The notes: generated by a model from the sequence alone, not told the origin. Shown: positions 8,701-16,913, counted from the stretch's first letter. The stretch: DNA of 64,000 bases from JANXUC01 sp043782485 (GCA_043782485.1 JAYWAL010000064.1:1-64000), one strand, 5' to 3'. Translations and numbers: made by a program.

Positions 8701-9889
8701 ACTCCACGACACCAGTGCGACGTTGCATGTCGTAGATTTCTCGCTGGGAACACCCAGTCCCGCTAATGTCACTGTAAATGTTCCAAACTCGTCGGCACCA
8801 ATCACAATCCCCATCACGGAATCGAGCAATTTTGCGGATACACTGGTCTTCAGTTGCCCCAACGCTCCGGCAAATATCTCCTGTACCTTCACCGGAACTA
8901 CCGCAACAGCAACCACGCTAACCATTACCACCGCGGCTGGGGCTGTCCCAGTCACCAACTTCGCCCTCACAATCTCGGCCAACGCCGTTACCAACCCGCT
9001 CCCAGTTGGCAGTTTGAGAAACACTTCCCTATCTCTCACGGTGACTGCCGTGGCCGACTATACCTTGACCGTGGGTGGCCAGACTCCACCTTCCGTCACG
9101 GTCCAAGGACAACCGACCTACGCTGGGACGATTACCTTCGTCAACGGCTACAACAGCACACCCACGATTAGTTGCACGGCCGGAACGACGGCTCCCCCAG
9201 CGACCTGCAACGTGACCGCTAACCCCAAAACCGCAACCGGGATTACCTTCACCTTGTTGGCCGCTGACATCGTGGCCAACACCTATAACTTCAAGATCCA
9301 CACGACGGACGGCGTCCTCACCCACGACGCGCCCGTAACGCTCGTGCTGGCTCCTGATTTCCACATTGTGAACACAGCCACCTCCCAGAGCGTTGCCGCG
9401 GGAGCGACGGCTACTTATGCGCCGTTTACCTTCAACCCCGACGGGCAGGGCACATTTGCCAACGCCATTAGCTACACTTGTAGCGGCTTGCCGGCCCTGA
9501 GCACCTGCTCGTTCAGCCCGGCATCCATTGCGGCGGGAAGCGGGTCCACGCCCGTAACGCTGTCCATCCACACCACGGCCGCCATCGCCTCGGGGACGGC
9601 GCCGAGTCTGCCCTGGAAGCCTTCGGGACCGCTCTTCGCCTTCTGGCTGTCGCTACCGGCACTCGGTATCGTCTCGCTGGGTTCCGGACGGCATTCCCGC
9701 AAGCGCCTTTCCATCCTGGGAGGATTGCTGGTCGTCGGTTTAGTCGGCTCTTTCGCGGCTTGCGGCGGCAGCAGCCATCACGGATCGCCGGGCACGCCTC
9801 CAGGCTCTTACACCATCACGGTGAACGCCTCGGCCGCTGCGCCGGGCATCGCCAAGCAGACCACCACCGTTCCGTTGGTCGTCCAATAA
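5732..9889 (+). CDS. Large secreted BNR/sialidase-like repeat protein with Ig-like repeats
   Basis: 1385 residues from the ATG at 5732, preceded by GAGGT at 5721-5725; an upstream GTG at 5675 would add 19 non-signal residues. A signal peptide (SMFFCLLVGMSSSLFAQG) is followed by a propeller region of about 870 residues. It shows repeated BNR/Asp-box motifs such as STDGGTTWNP, TNSGTSWNTV and SSNAGQTWTY. Four Ig-like beta modules begin near residues 893, 1002, 1106 and 1208, each with phrases like DFTVSIPTTT or ADYTLTVGG. Hydrophobic segments near 1298 and 1325, the second ending in a Cys-Gly-Gly, precede a short tail. The protein is likely exported and surface-exposed. No sialidase catalytic residues are evident, so it is more probably a binding or adhesion protein. 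Confidence 0.75.
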   Translation: MSGCRVARLSMFFCLLVGMSSSLFAQGARMNPSGAKEESDRDRPEERDKWFMQGRVTPDGKSPAQMRWLAYQQKIQLRAARIVAARQAAAANQSTSAAASTGWTALGPAPLTSDPGTGQDYGFVSGRATSVLIDPADLTGNTVYLGGAYGGLWRTTNGAASNASAVTWTPLIDNQPTLAVGAIAVQPGNAVGGLSNVVLVGTGEANSSGDSYYGLGILRSTNQGQTWTLITQDSGNRPFHGMAFSKMAFSTGNANLVVAATATSSLGVLDGARTVDNRGLYVSSNAGQTWTYETSVKDGATSISPLSNSVTSVVYNDAANKFYAVFRYHGFYSSTDGANWTRLVNQPAAAGSGLNRSSACPSTLGSSPTCPIYRGEIAVVPGRNEMYVWYVDPGEGDQGVWQSTDGGTTWNPINDNGVANCGDAFGGCGTVQGGYDLEIAAVANPVSAGATDLYVGTRNVYKCTITTASPTCAGNVPNTMMNLTHVYGCVGIGHATVHPDQHSLALTISGGHAIMYLAHDGGLNRSLDAYALTNSGACDTPFDDLNGTLGSMTEFVSFSQDPANPTTLLGGTQDNGSPATSQTNSAWHSVLGGDGGYNQIDPAIPNNWYTANTDVSVQLCTKGSACLEGNGDFTPIVTNSNVGNDAGSFYTPYILDPQNTPTQSAILVGTCRIWRGTTAAGFTAISPDFFLPGGTPCSGSSAPIHAFAAGGAKDAGGFSKVIYAGLEGTGSGPGVNPQGGGVYVTTNSGTSWNTVTPTQNPHYTIGDIAIDSSDATGNTAYVGLQGFGTTHVLKTTNAGAAWTDFSGTLPNAPVNSLVVDAVAHVVYVGMDVGVFSSPAASATWTEVGPAPGSGTAGYIPDAPVTRLRMFNSGGNKILRASTYGRGIWQFVFTSVIPDFTVSIPTTTLTTYPSHSASFAGTLTSVNGYSSPVNLSCTGATKPTPCAPAVGGSPVTPTPTGAAFSMIAASSTTGDFAAFAIRAAGTDSVPQLHDTSATLHVVDFSLGTPSPANVTVNVPNSSAPITIPITESSNFADTLVFSCPNAPANISCTFTGTTATATTLTITTAAGAVPVTNFALTISANAVTNPLPVGSLRNTSLSLTVTAVADYTLTVGGQTPPSVTVQGQPTYAGTITFVNGYNSTPTISCTAGTTAPPATCNVTANPKTATGITFTLLAADIVANTYNFKIHTTDGVLTHDAPVTLVLAPDFHIVNTATSQSVAAGATATYAPFTFNPDGQGTFANAISYTCSGLPALSTCSFSPASIAAGSGSTPVTLSIHTTAAIASGTAPSLPWKPSGPLFAFWLSLPALGIVSLGSGRHSRKRLSILGGLLVVGLVGSFAACGGSSHHGSPGTPPGSYTITVNASAAAPGIAKQTTTVPLVVQ

Positions 9890-9890
9890 C

Positions 9891-9950
9891 TAAAGGTGTA
9901 ATAGTTAAAAAGGTAATAGTTGAAGAGATAATAGCCAAAGAGATAAAAAT
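9891..9950 (+). repeat. 15-bp degenerate tandem repeat, four copies
   Basis: Four consecutive 15-base units start right at the stop of the BNR gene: TAAAGGTGTAATAGT, TAAAAAGGTAATAGT, TGAAGAGATAATAGC and CAAAGAGATAAAAAT. They are far more AT-rich than the flanking DNA. The rest of the gap up to galE (9951-10179) holds no gene or clear signal. Confidence 0.65.
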
Positions 9951-10179
9951 TGGTCCGCAGCAGCTGACTCAGCGACAAACAAGCCTCACGCGGCTTCGGC
10001 CCAGAGTATCGAGCCGTTTCGGACCGCGTGGGACTTTTTTGCGCGTTGTTTCATTCCCATTTTGGGAGCAAATACTAGATTTACCCCAGTTTTTACCCAG
10101 AAGACCTAGCCTCGCCCGCACATCCCTGCTAGCCTGACCTTGCTTCCTCTCCGACCCCCGAGCCGACGCGAGGAGCTCC

Positions 10180-11178
10180 ATGAAGATTCTTGTGGTCGGC
10201 GGTGCGGGCTACATCGGTAGCCACACGGCGCATGCTTTGCGCCGCAACGGGTTTGAAGTTCTCATCTACGACAACCTCTCCACGGGGCACCTGAAGCTCA
10301 CCAAGGGCTTCGAGTTCCTGCAGGGCGAAATTGCGGATATTGGCCGCCTGGCGCGCGCCGTGTACCGGGCGGACGCCGTCATGCATTTCGCCGCCAGCGC
10401 CTACGTCGGCGAGTCGGTGACGGACCCGCGCAAGTACTTCCGCAACAACGTCGAATCGGGGCTGGCGCTGCTCAATACTTGCCTGTCTTGCGGCGTAAAA
10501 ACCCTCGTATTTTCATCGAGTTGCGCGGTCTACGGCGCCCCTACCGAGCTTCCCATCACCGAGTCGGCCGCGCGCGCCCCGGTCAACCCCTACGGCGCCT
10601 CCAAACTGTTCTTCGAGCACGCCCTGGAGGCCTACGACCGCGCCTACGGCCTCCAGTACGCCAGCCTGCGCTACTTCAACGCCGCCGGCGCCGACGACAG
10701 CGGGGAAATCGGCGAAATCCACGCCCCCGAGACCCACCTGCTTCCGCTGGCCCTGGAGGCCGCCTTGGGCCTACGGGAGTCGATTCCTGTGTACGGCAAC
10801 GACTACCCCACCCCGGACGGCACCTGCATTCGCGACTACGTCCACGTCAGCGACCTGGCCGAAGCGCACGTGCTGGCCCTGGGCCACCTGCTGGCCGAAA
10901 GAGGCTCCCTGACGGTCAATCTAGGCACCGGCAAAGGGCATTCGGTGCAGGAGGTGATTCGGGCCGTGGAGGCCCTCACAGACAGCGAAATGCCCATCCG
11001 CTGGGAACCTCGGCGCATCGGCGACCCCCCGGTGCTGGTCGCGGACCCTAGCCGCGCGCAGACGATCCTGGGATGGAAGGCCCAGCGCTCACTGGAAGAC
11101 ATGGTGCTCAGCGCCTGGAAGTGGTTGCAGCGGCAGAATGGAGGTTTGGGCTTACGGGATCAGGGGGTGGCCGCCTAG
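10180..11178 (+). CDS. galE: UDP-glucose 4-epimerase
   Basis: A 332-residue short-chain dehydrogenase/reductase. The NAD-binding GGAGYIGSH is at residues 7-15, the active-site Ser lies in FSSSCAVYG, and the YxxxK catalytic pair in YGASK. The later VNLGTGKGHSVQEVI is typical of GalE. It interconverts UDP-glucose and UDP-galactose (possibly the N-acetyl forms) in the cytoplasm for surface polysaccharide synthesis. Length matches the family. The start ATG follows GAGGAGCTCC. It appears monocistronic. Confidence 0.9.
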   Translation: MKILVVGGAGYIGSHTAHALRRNGFEVLIYDNLSTGHLKLTKGFEFLQGEIADIGRLARAVYRADAVMHFAASAYVGESVTDPRKYFRNNVESGLALLNTCLSCGVKTLVFSSSCAVYGAPTELPITESAARAPVNPYGASKLFFEHALEAYDRAYGLQYASLRYFNAAGADDSGEIGEIHAPETHLLPLALEAALGLRESIPVYGNDYPTPDGTCIRDYVHVSDLAEAHVLALGHLLAERGSLTVNLGTGKGHSVQEVIRAVEALTDSEMPIRWEPRRIGDPPVLVADPSRAQTILGWKAQRSLEDMVLSAWKWLQRQNGGLGLRDQGVAA

Positions 11179-11280
11179 GTGGAAAGCACTGAGCCCTTTC
11201 ATTTTTTTTGTTCTTGTTCCAGTTTCTTAGGCTTATACTTTTTTCCCGGGGGACCCCCCGCCCCTTTTCAGGAGGTCGTT

Positions 11281-11736
11281 ATGGCTGAAGGCACGGGAAT
11301 TTTGGGGACGACCAAAGATTTCTTCACACTGCTTCGGGAAGGTACCATCACGGTCCTTTTGCTGCTGTTTCTGTTCCTGCCGGGGACGATGCGGGACGTT
11401 CTGGTGCGGGCCGGATTTACTTCAGCGGACATTGCCGGGTTTAAATGGGAATTGAAGAAATCCGCGGAGCAGACCCAGAGCGCCAGCGCCAACGTTGCGC
11501 AACTGGAAACAAAATTAAGTACTCTGAACGCTCGCTTGGATCAGATAAGCCAGTCGACAGCGGCTGCCACCGAGGTCAAGCAGCAAATTACCACGCTGGC
11601 CGAAGAACTGGGGAGAACCCGGGCACAGACCAGCGCCGTGCAGACAACGCTTCAGGACAGTCTGAAGGTGCAGAAGTCGGTGATTCTGCGCGTCGATCCC
11701 AAGCTGGCAGAACAGATGCAAGCAGGCCCGCAGTAG
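11281..11736 (+). CDS. Membrane-anchored coiled-coil protein of unknown function
   Basis: 151 residues from the ATG at 11281, chosen because AGGAGG lies at 11270-11275; the frame is also open from 11179. One membrane helix (TITVLLLLFLFLPG) near residues 20-35 is followed by about 90 residues of heptad-like Ala/Gln/Leu-rich coiled coil (VAQLETKLSTLNARLDQI). No enzyme motif is present. It is probably a bitopic inner-membrane protein with a soluble coiled-coil tail. I do not recognise the family. Confidence 0.55.
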   Translation: MAEGTGILGTTKDFFTLLREGTITVLLLLFLFLPGTMRDVLVRAGFTSADIAGFKWELKKSAEQTQSASANVAQLETKLSTLNARLDQISQSTAAATEVKQQITTLAEELGRTRAQTSAVQTTLQDSLKVQKSVILRVDPKLAEQMQAGPQ

Positions 11737-11872
11737 GTTCAGAGTCCGTGATTTGACGGGGTCGCGTGATTTAAGTCGCGTGATAGAGTCAGGGAGGCTT
11801 TCTGGAGCTTTCCGACCGGGCACCTCTTGGCGGAACCAGGCGTAGCCACGTCGTATTTCAAGCGGAGGCCCG

Positions 11873-12772
11873 GTGAAACGTGACGCAGCGCACAAGAGCA
11901 GCTCTAGCAGAGTTTCGTCCCGCAATGTTTTAGCTAAATCTGCGCTATTCGGAACTACGCTGGCGGGCAAGACCGTTGCCATGCTCGGTGCGGGCAAGCT
12001 GGGCAGCATTCTATTGCAGGCCATGCTGCGCGCTCAGGTGCTGACGCCGGGATCTACGCGGGCGACTGTGGCGCATCCGGACCGGGCGCGGGCTTTGCAA
12101 GAAAAGCTGGGCATTAGCGTCGGTACCGATAATGCCGCTGCTGTGCGCGGCGCGGATATTGTGTTCGTCTGCGTCAAGCCGCAGGTGGTTGCCGAGGTCA
12201 TGCGGCAAATTCGCAAGAGTGTGAAGCCCAACCAGATTTTTATTTCCGTGGCGGCGTCGGTTCACACTAAGGATATTGAAGCGGCGCTGGGCACCAAGAA
12301 TCCTGTCATTCGCGCCATGCCCAACACGCCGTGCTCGCAGGGCGCGGGTATGACGGCCATCTGCCGAGGCACGTATGCCACCGAGGAACATGGAAGGATG
12401 GCGTGCGGAATTTTCGATGTGGTCGGGCGCACCGTCGTCGTGGATGAAAAGCACATGGACGCGGTGACGGCGCTTTCCGCCAGTGGGCCTGCTTATATTT
12501 ACATCATTCTGGAATCGTTGGCCGAGGCGGGCGTGAAGGTGGGCTTGCCGCGCGACGTGGCCACGCTGCTGGCGGCGCAAACGACCTTGGGCGCGGCCAC
12601 GGTGGTTCTAGAGACGGGAGACCACCCCGCGTTGCTGAAGGATGCCGTGACCACTCCAGCCGGATGCACGATTGATGGCATTATGGAACTGGAAGAGGGT
12701 AAACTGCGCGTTACGCTGATCAAGGCTGTGGTCAAGGCTGCGCAGCGGGCGAAAGAGTTGGCGAACGGGTAG
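11873..12772 (+). CDS. proC: Pyrroline-5-carboxylate reductase
   Basis: 299 residues from a GTG preceded by GGAGG at 11864-11868. The N-terminal Rossmann fold has MLGAGKLGSILLQAML, and the C-terminal family signature reads TTPAGCTIDGIMELEEGKLR. It reduces 1-pyrroline-5-carboxylate to proline, the last step of proline synthesis, using NAD(P)H. The N-terminus is extended by about 30 basic residues relative to most ProC proteins. A later start is possible, but the ribosome-binding site supports this one. Confidence 0.88.
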   Translation: MKRDAAHKSSSSRVSSRNVLAKSALFGTTLAGKTVAMLGAGKLGSILLQAMLRAQVLTPGSTRATVAHPDRARALQEKLGISVGTDNAAAVRGADIVFVCVKPQVVAEVMRQIRKSVKPNQIFISVAASVHTKDIEAALGTKNPVIRAMPNTPCSQGAGMTAICRGTYATEEHGRMACGIFDVVGRTVVVDEKHMDAVTALSASGPAYIYIILESLAEAGVKVGLPRDVATLLAAQTTLGAATVVLETGDHPALLKDAVTTPAGCTIDGIMELEEGKLRVTLIKAVVKAAQRAKELANG

Positions 12773-12845
12773 CCCTTGGTGGCAGGCCGGACTCATAATT
12801 CAGCGCTGGGAGTGGACATCTTTCCTGGTCGACGCCGTCGGCTGG

Positions 12846-13024
12846 TGTCATTTCGACGCGAAGCGAAAAATCCTTGCACCCTTAACCGCGCGATACGCTT
12901 GGCCTGTTTCTCACTTTGCTGTCAAGAAATCCGCGCGGGTATGGGTCGGGAGCACCGTGAGAAAGCTTGCGGCAGTCCGGTTGCAGCGAGAGTCGAGGGA
13001 ATCCTCGCTGCGCTCGGAATGACA
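12846..13024. repeat. Dispersed palindromic element, copy 1
   Basis: The left end reads TGTCATTTCGACGCGAAGCG (12846-12865). The right end, at 12995-13024, holds CCTCGCTGCGCTCGG followed by AATGACA, roughly the reverse complement. A very similar right end recurs at 28014-28043, and related ends at 17960-18070, 31666-31740 and 38009-38096. It explains most of the 307-base gap between proC and the FecR-like gene. The small reading frame crossing it is judged not to be a gene. Confidence 0.6.
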
Positions 13025-13079
13025 ATTCTAAAAAAAGAATAGAAATTTTATCAAGGCGTAGAGCGGGTTCAGCACTTCC

Positions 13080-13919
13080 CTAGGGCTTTTTAGGGCTGGC
13101 GGGTTCGTCGTGCTTCACCAAAAATAACACGGTGACGGCACCGGCCACGGCCGCGCCGCCGTAGAGGGCACCGGTGGAATTCAACGGCCCTGTGCTGGCC
13201 GCGCTGGCTGCGCCACCGCGTGGACGGGGGTGCTCCTGCTGGGCTGCCGCAGGGCAGGCTTCCCGGCGCAATTCCTGACCGGCGCGCAGCAACTCGCCGC
13301 GGTCAGGCTGGGAATCCTGGGTGAGCGTGCCGTTGTTGGCGATAGGCGCTCCATTGACATCGCGGTCGCGGTCTGAGTCGACCATCTTCTCGACGTCAGT
13401 TGGCTTGTCGGATTTCTTGGCTTTTTGAGTGCGTCCGTAAACCCGCACATCGCTAGCCCTCGCTTGGATCAGGACCTCTCCGGCGCTGGCATAGCTGACG
13501 GCAAATTCAGTCCACTGATTCCACAGCGCCGGCTTGACGGTCCAGCATCCGGCCTGCACGGCGAACCCGCCCTGGGTATTGGCGCTGACACCGCCGCGTT
13601 CCAGAACCGCGTATACTCCCTCGTAGCGGAGAGCCGTGTCCGGGCCGAGCATGGCGTTGGTTCCATTTTGCGTAAGGTTGCCGGCGGAATCCTTTTGGGT
13701 CACGGTCAAATCACCCGGCAGCAAAGCCTGGGAATTGGCGACGACGCGACCGTTCACGGCAACATTGCCGCGCGCCGCCAGCATGGCTCCTGAAGCCGCG
13801 TTGGAGCCCATTCCCTGCGCCATCGTCCAACCGGGAAGAGCGCAAAGCAGAAGCCAGCTTACGCCCGCTTGCCACACCTTGGCCCCACACTTCGGTCCCC
13901 GACTGCCGTGATCACCCAT
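13080..13919 (-). CDS. Secreted FecR-like domain protein with C-terminal membrane segment
   Basis: 279 residues. A signal peptide (SWLLLCALPGWTMAQG) is followed by a FecR-like beta domain at about 45-175, with VAVNGRVVANSQALLPGDLT and later YAVLERGGVSANTQGGFAV. This pattern is seen in many Acidobacteriota FecR-domain proteins. A polar charged linker follows, and near the C-terminus one hydrophobic helix (YGGAAVAGAVTVLFLV) ends in a short charged tail. It is probably anchored in the inner membrane facing the periplasm. No FecI-type sigma factor or TonB receptor is adjacent, so a classical FecIR pair is not supported. Confidence 0.55.
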   Translation of the reverse strand: MGDHGSRGPKCGAKVWQAGVSWLLLCALPGWTMAQGMGSNAASGAMLAARGNVAVNGRVVANSQALLPGDLTVTQKDSAGNLTQNGTNAMLGPDTALRYEGVYAVLERGGVSANTQGGFAVQAGCWTVKPALWNQWTEFAVSYASAGEVLIQARASDVRVYGRTQKAKKSDKPTDVEKMVDSDRDRDVNGAPIANNGTLTQDSQPDRGELLRAGQELRREACPAAAQQEHPRPRGGAASAASTGPLNSTGALYGGAAVAGAVTVLFLVKHDEPASPKKP

Positions 13920-14211
13920 AGAAAAACTCGTAACTCTCCAGACAAATTTCTAGGTCTTGCAAGAATACGTCCCAAGTCCTTCGCGGTCAAGGGCTTGGAT
14001 GTTACGCAGGTACCAGTTGGATGCACAGCCATCCCCAGGTCGCGATTGCCCAGAGGCCCGAACCAGCCTCGCACCCCTTCCTGACCTCAGCCCGAGACTT
14101 ATGAGGCACCTAAGTGGTTGGCGGGAAGGTAATTTACGGGCATACTAGGGGCAGCACGAGCCAGGCGCGGTATAAGCTCGATGTGAATTGTGAATATGGA
14201 CCGGAGGCCGC

Positions 14212-15048
14212 TTGTCGCTCGTCACTAGTCCCGGACGCCAGCTCCCGCCGGACGGAGAACCAACGAAGCCGGAAGACCGTCAGCGGCAGCGCCTGATTCT
14301 GGCGCTGATCCTGTTTTTGTCGGCCATTGGGGTGGTCATTTACAAGACCAGCACGACGGTGAACGCGCCGCAGCCGACATTGGAGGCGGTGGAGACGCCC
14401 GCGGTCGCAGCGCCAGCGCCCGCCAGCGCTAACGAGACCTCGCCCAACGTTGGGGGTGCACAATCAGACACGGTCGAGCCGGCTCCCCATGCCGCGCCGT
14501 TAATAGGAGCCAAGTCGCACGGGAAACCAAAAGACAGCGCCAAGGACAAAACCGCGTCGCCAACAGCGATACCGCCGGCCAGCGTAACCCGCACTGTGCT
14601 GCCTCCGCTGGCAGTGGAAGTTTTTGCGGGCGGACGCCCTGTTCCACTTCAGACCAAACCCACAGCCGCTGTGCACGTGGATACCAGCAACGGCGTGCAG
14701 GGCCGCGCGACCTCGCCCGGTGCTGACACAACCGCGGCCGACACCATCACCAAATCCGGGCGGGTGCGAATTTCCGCCGAGGCGCTGCAAGTTCTTTCCC
14801 ATCCGGTGGATCCGAACTATCCGCTGCTGGCGCGGGAAATGAAGGTGCAGGGTTCGGTGGTTCTGGATGCCCTGATCAGCCGGGATGGAACAATCCAAGC
14901 GCTGAAAATCGTGAGTGGCCCCACGATTTTGGCCACAGCCGCAATGGAAGCGGTGCGGCAATGGCGCTTCAAGCCTTACCTGCAAGCCGGCCAGCCTGTC
15001 GAAACCGAGGCCCGTATCACGGTGAACTTCACGATTTCTACAACCTAA
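14212..15048 (+). CDS. TonB-family energy transducer
   Basis: 278 residues from a TTG with GGAGG at 14203-14207. A single N-terminal membrane helix (LILALILFLSAIGVVIY) is followed by a long Pro/Ala-rich periplasmic spacer. The C-terminal TonB domain (about 190-278) has PNYPLLAREMKVQGSVVLDA and AMEAVRQWRFKPYLQAGQPV. TonB proteins carry proton-motive-force energy from ExbBD to outer-membrane receptors. No exbBD or receptor gene is nearby. Many acidobacterial genomes have such solitary TonB paralogues. The 292 bases upstream (13920-14211) hold no gene or clear regulatory signal I can defend. Confidence 0.75.
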   Translation: MSLVTSPGRQLPPDGEPTKPEDRQRQRLILALILFLSAIGVVIYKTSTTVNAPQPTLEAVETPAVAAPAPASANETSPNVGGAQSDTVEPAPHAAPLIGAKSHGKPKDSAKDKTASPTAIPPASVTRTVLPPLAVEVFAGGRPVPLQTKPTAAVHVDTSNGVQGRATSPGADTTAADTITKSGRVRISAEALQVLSHPVDPNYPLLAREMKVQGSVVLDALISRDGTIQALKIVSGPTILATAAMEAVRQWRFKPYLQAGQPVETEARITVNFTISTT

Positions 15049-15112
15049 ACCGATTAAGTGGCGCAGGTGCCTCCGATTTGGCCACAGTTTTCCACAAGCG
15101 ATCCACAAAAAA

Positions 15113-15148
15113 CGAGCGCCAAAGTCTCTTGCGAGACTTTGGCGCTCG
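15113..15148 (+). terminator. Long perfect hairpin after the TonB-family gene
   Basis: A 16-bp perfect inverted repeat: CGAGCGCCAAAGTCTC at 15113-15128 and GAGACTTTGGCGCTCG at 15133-15148, with the 4-base loop TTGC. It begins 65 bases past the tonB stop. There is no U-tract, so termination is inferred from position and stability. A bidirectional or mRNA-stabilising role is equally possible. Confidence 0.5.
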
Positions 15149-15312
15149 GGCAGCCCTCCCCCAGGTCTGCTCACTTTTGAGACTAGAACCCCAGCCGACA
15201 AACGAAAATGGCACGAAAGTGGAGTATTGCCACCCCCTCGTGCCAATCCCCGCCGATCGCCCAAAAATGCCCGGACCAAAGGAATTACAACGATTTAGTA
15301 AAATTTCTAGAC

Positions 15313-15340
15313 TTGGTACACCCATTTGTGGGAATAATAG
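15313..15340 (+). promoter_or_regulatory. Candidate sigma-70-type promoter for the XRE gene
   Basis: TTGGTA at 15313-15318 and TAATAG at 15335-15340 are separated by 16 bases in an AT-rich stretch that stands out locally, about 67 bases before the GTG of the regulator. Acidobacterial promoter rules are poorly known, so this is tentative. Confidence 0.25.
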
Positions 15341-15406
15341 TAATGTTACATTCAGTATCGTAACAATTTGCTGCTTTGCCGTTGTCAATCTCACGGAGGG
15401 GAATCT

Positions 15407-15727
15407 GTGAAACAGAAAAAAAGCAAGAGCGCTGCTGGAACAAAGCTGGTAACCGAAGCGGGAGCCCAGTTGCGTGAAATACGCGAAGGTCGAGGACTTA
15501 CCATGCGCGATGTGCATGGCGAAAGCCGCTCGATTGCACAAAAACACGGTCGCAAGGGATTTGAAATGGTCCCGAGCCGCCTTCACATGCTGGAGCGCGG
15601 GATGCACGTTCCGAACGTATTCCGGCTTTACTCGCTGTCCACCATTTATGGAATCAGCGTGAAAGACCTGTTTGCGTTGTACGGACTGAAGTTGTCCCCA
15701 TCGCTTACCGCCGCTGGAAAGAAGTAA
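15407..15727 (+). CDS. XRE-like helix-turn-helix regulator
   Basis: 106 residues from the GTG at 15407, preceded by GGAGGG at 15395-15400. After a Lys-rich N-terminus comes GAQLREIREGRGLTMRDVH, the first two helices of a Cro/C1-type HTH. A 25-residue insertion (SIAQKHGRKGFEMVPSRLHM) separates these from the remaining helices, which end with YSLSTIYGISVKDLFALYG. The same insertion-bearing form is familiar in Acidobacteriota. It presumably binds DNA as a dimer; the target is unknown. The gene stands alone between two hairpins. Confidence 0.65.
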   Translation: MKQKKSKSAAGTKLVTEAGAQLREIREGRGLTMRDVHGESRSIAQKHGRKGFEMVPSRLHMLERGMHVPNVFRLYSLSTIYGISVKDLFALYGLKLSPSLTAAGKK

Positions 15728-15827
15728 GCTCTGCCAGCCCTGGGCTTGGAGAAACCTGGGGCGGGCCGTCCTGAAACGATCCAGCCCTAACCGGTTCTGA
15801 AGGCTACAGGCTTCAGGGCAACATCTT

Positions 15828-15870
15828 GAGGGGAACGACGGACATCCGTCGTTTCCCTCTTGCTTTTAGG
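15828..15870 (+). terminator. Rho-independent terminator upstream of pqqB
   Basis: The arms GAGGGGAACGACGGA (15828-15842) and TCCGTCGTTTCCCTC (15845-15859) pair over 15 positions with one G-U. They are followed by the T-rich TTGCTTTTA. This would end the XRE transcript and insulate the pqq genes. The rest of the gap to pqqB (15871-15986) shows no pqqA-like small ORF. Confidence 0.6.
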
Positions 15871-15986
15871 GGCGGAAGGGTGTGAATCTCGCTCGCGAGG
15901 CCGCTTGGATAACCCTAGCGAGTTGTGCGAATTCGGCAGATGTTGTTCACTGGTAGTTCGACCTCACAATTGGTTCGACACGTCCC

Positions 15987-16913
15987 ATGCACATCAAAAT
16001 TTTAGGATCAGCGGCAGGGGGCGGGTTTCCGCAATGGAATTGCGCCTGCGGGAATTGCCGGGCGGTGCGTGCGGGAACGTTGGCATGCAAGGCCCGCTCG
16101 CAAGCTCAGGTGACAGTCAGCGCGGATGGGGTGGCTTGGTTCCTGCTAGGCGCCTCGCCCGACCTGCGCTCGCAAATTGAGGCCATGCCCGAGCTGCATC
16201 CCCGGGAAGGCCTGCGGCAATCGCCGATTGCGGGCGTGGTGTTGACCAGCGCGGATCTGGATCATGTTCTGGGACTGCTTCTGCTGCGCGAGTTGCAGCC
16301 GCTGCGAGTCTTGGGGACGGCGTCGGTTCTGCGGGTGCTGCGCGAGGACAACTCATTTTTCGGCATGTTGAACCGAATCCCGCGGCAGGTGGAATGGGCC
16401 GCCATGGCCCCTGGCGTGCCCCAGGAGCTGACTTCAGCCGGCGGGGTGCCCTGCGGCCTTACCGCGACGCAAATTTATGTCGGGACACGATATCCAAGCT
16501 ATGTGACGGCGGCGCGGGCGCAAGAGCTGGAAGCGTCCGAGGCGGTAACGGGGCTGGTCGTGGAATGCGACGGCAAGCGGCTCGCCTATCTCTCCGCGGT
16601 TGGAAAACTCGACGACGCGCTGTTGCAAATCCTTGCGAGTGTGGACCTGCTGCTGTTCGACGGCACGTTCTGGAGCGACGACGAACTTCAGCGCATTGAT
16701 CCGAGCGGCGCTACGGCGCTCCGGATGGGGCACATTCCGGTGGGCGGGCCAAACGGCTCTCTGCGCCAACTCGCGGGATTGCCTAAAATGAGGAAAGTGT
16801 TCCTCCACATCAACAACACTAACCCTATGCTGAACGAATCAGGACCCGAGTACCGCGAAGTGCGCCAAGCGGGCTGGGAAATTGCGGAGGACGGATGGCA
16901 GTTCACGCTGTAG
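15987..16913 (+). CDS. pqqB: PQQ biosynthesis protein PqqB
   Basis: 308 residues of the metallo-beta-lactamase superfamily. It opens with KILGSAAGGGFPQWNCACGN, nearly diagnostic for PqqB, and has the modified metal-binding segment TSADLDHVLGLLLL. Later come LLFDGTFWSDDEL and MGHIPVGGPNGSL. PqqB is needed for pyrroloquinoline quinone synthesis and is thought to hydroxylate the cross-linked peptide intermediate. The stop overlaps the pqqC start by 19 bases, showing an operon. Confidence 0.92.
   Translation: MHIKILGSAAGGGFPQWNCACGNCRAVRAGTLACKARSQAQVTVSADGVAWFLLGASPDLRSQIEAMPELHPREGLRQSPIAGVVLTSADLDHVLGLLLLRELQPLRVLGTASVLRVLREDNSFFGMLNRIPRQVEWAAMAPGVPQELTSAGGVPCGLTATQIYVGTRYPSYVTAARAQELEASEAVTGLVVECDGKRLAYLSAVGKLDDALLQILASVDLLLFDGTFWSDDELQRIDPSGATALRMGHIPVGGPNGSLRQLAGLPKMRKVFLHINNTNPMLNESGPEYREVRQAGWEIAEDGWQFTL

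Noticed and set aside
12776..13042. An 88-codon frame after proC
   Set aside because: It is composed of the dispersed palindromic element and its surroundings and has no protein-like pattern.
15088..15108. Two DnaA-box-like words (TTTTCCACA, GATCCACAA)
   Set aside because: Both differ from TTATCCACA, there are only two, and no dnaA, dnaN or AT-rich unwinding region is near, so an origin is not supported.
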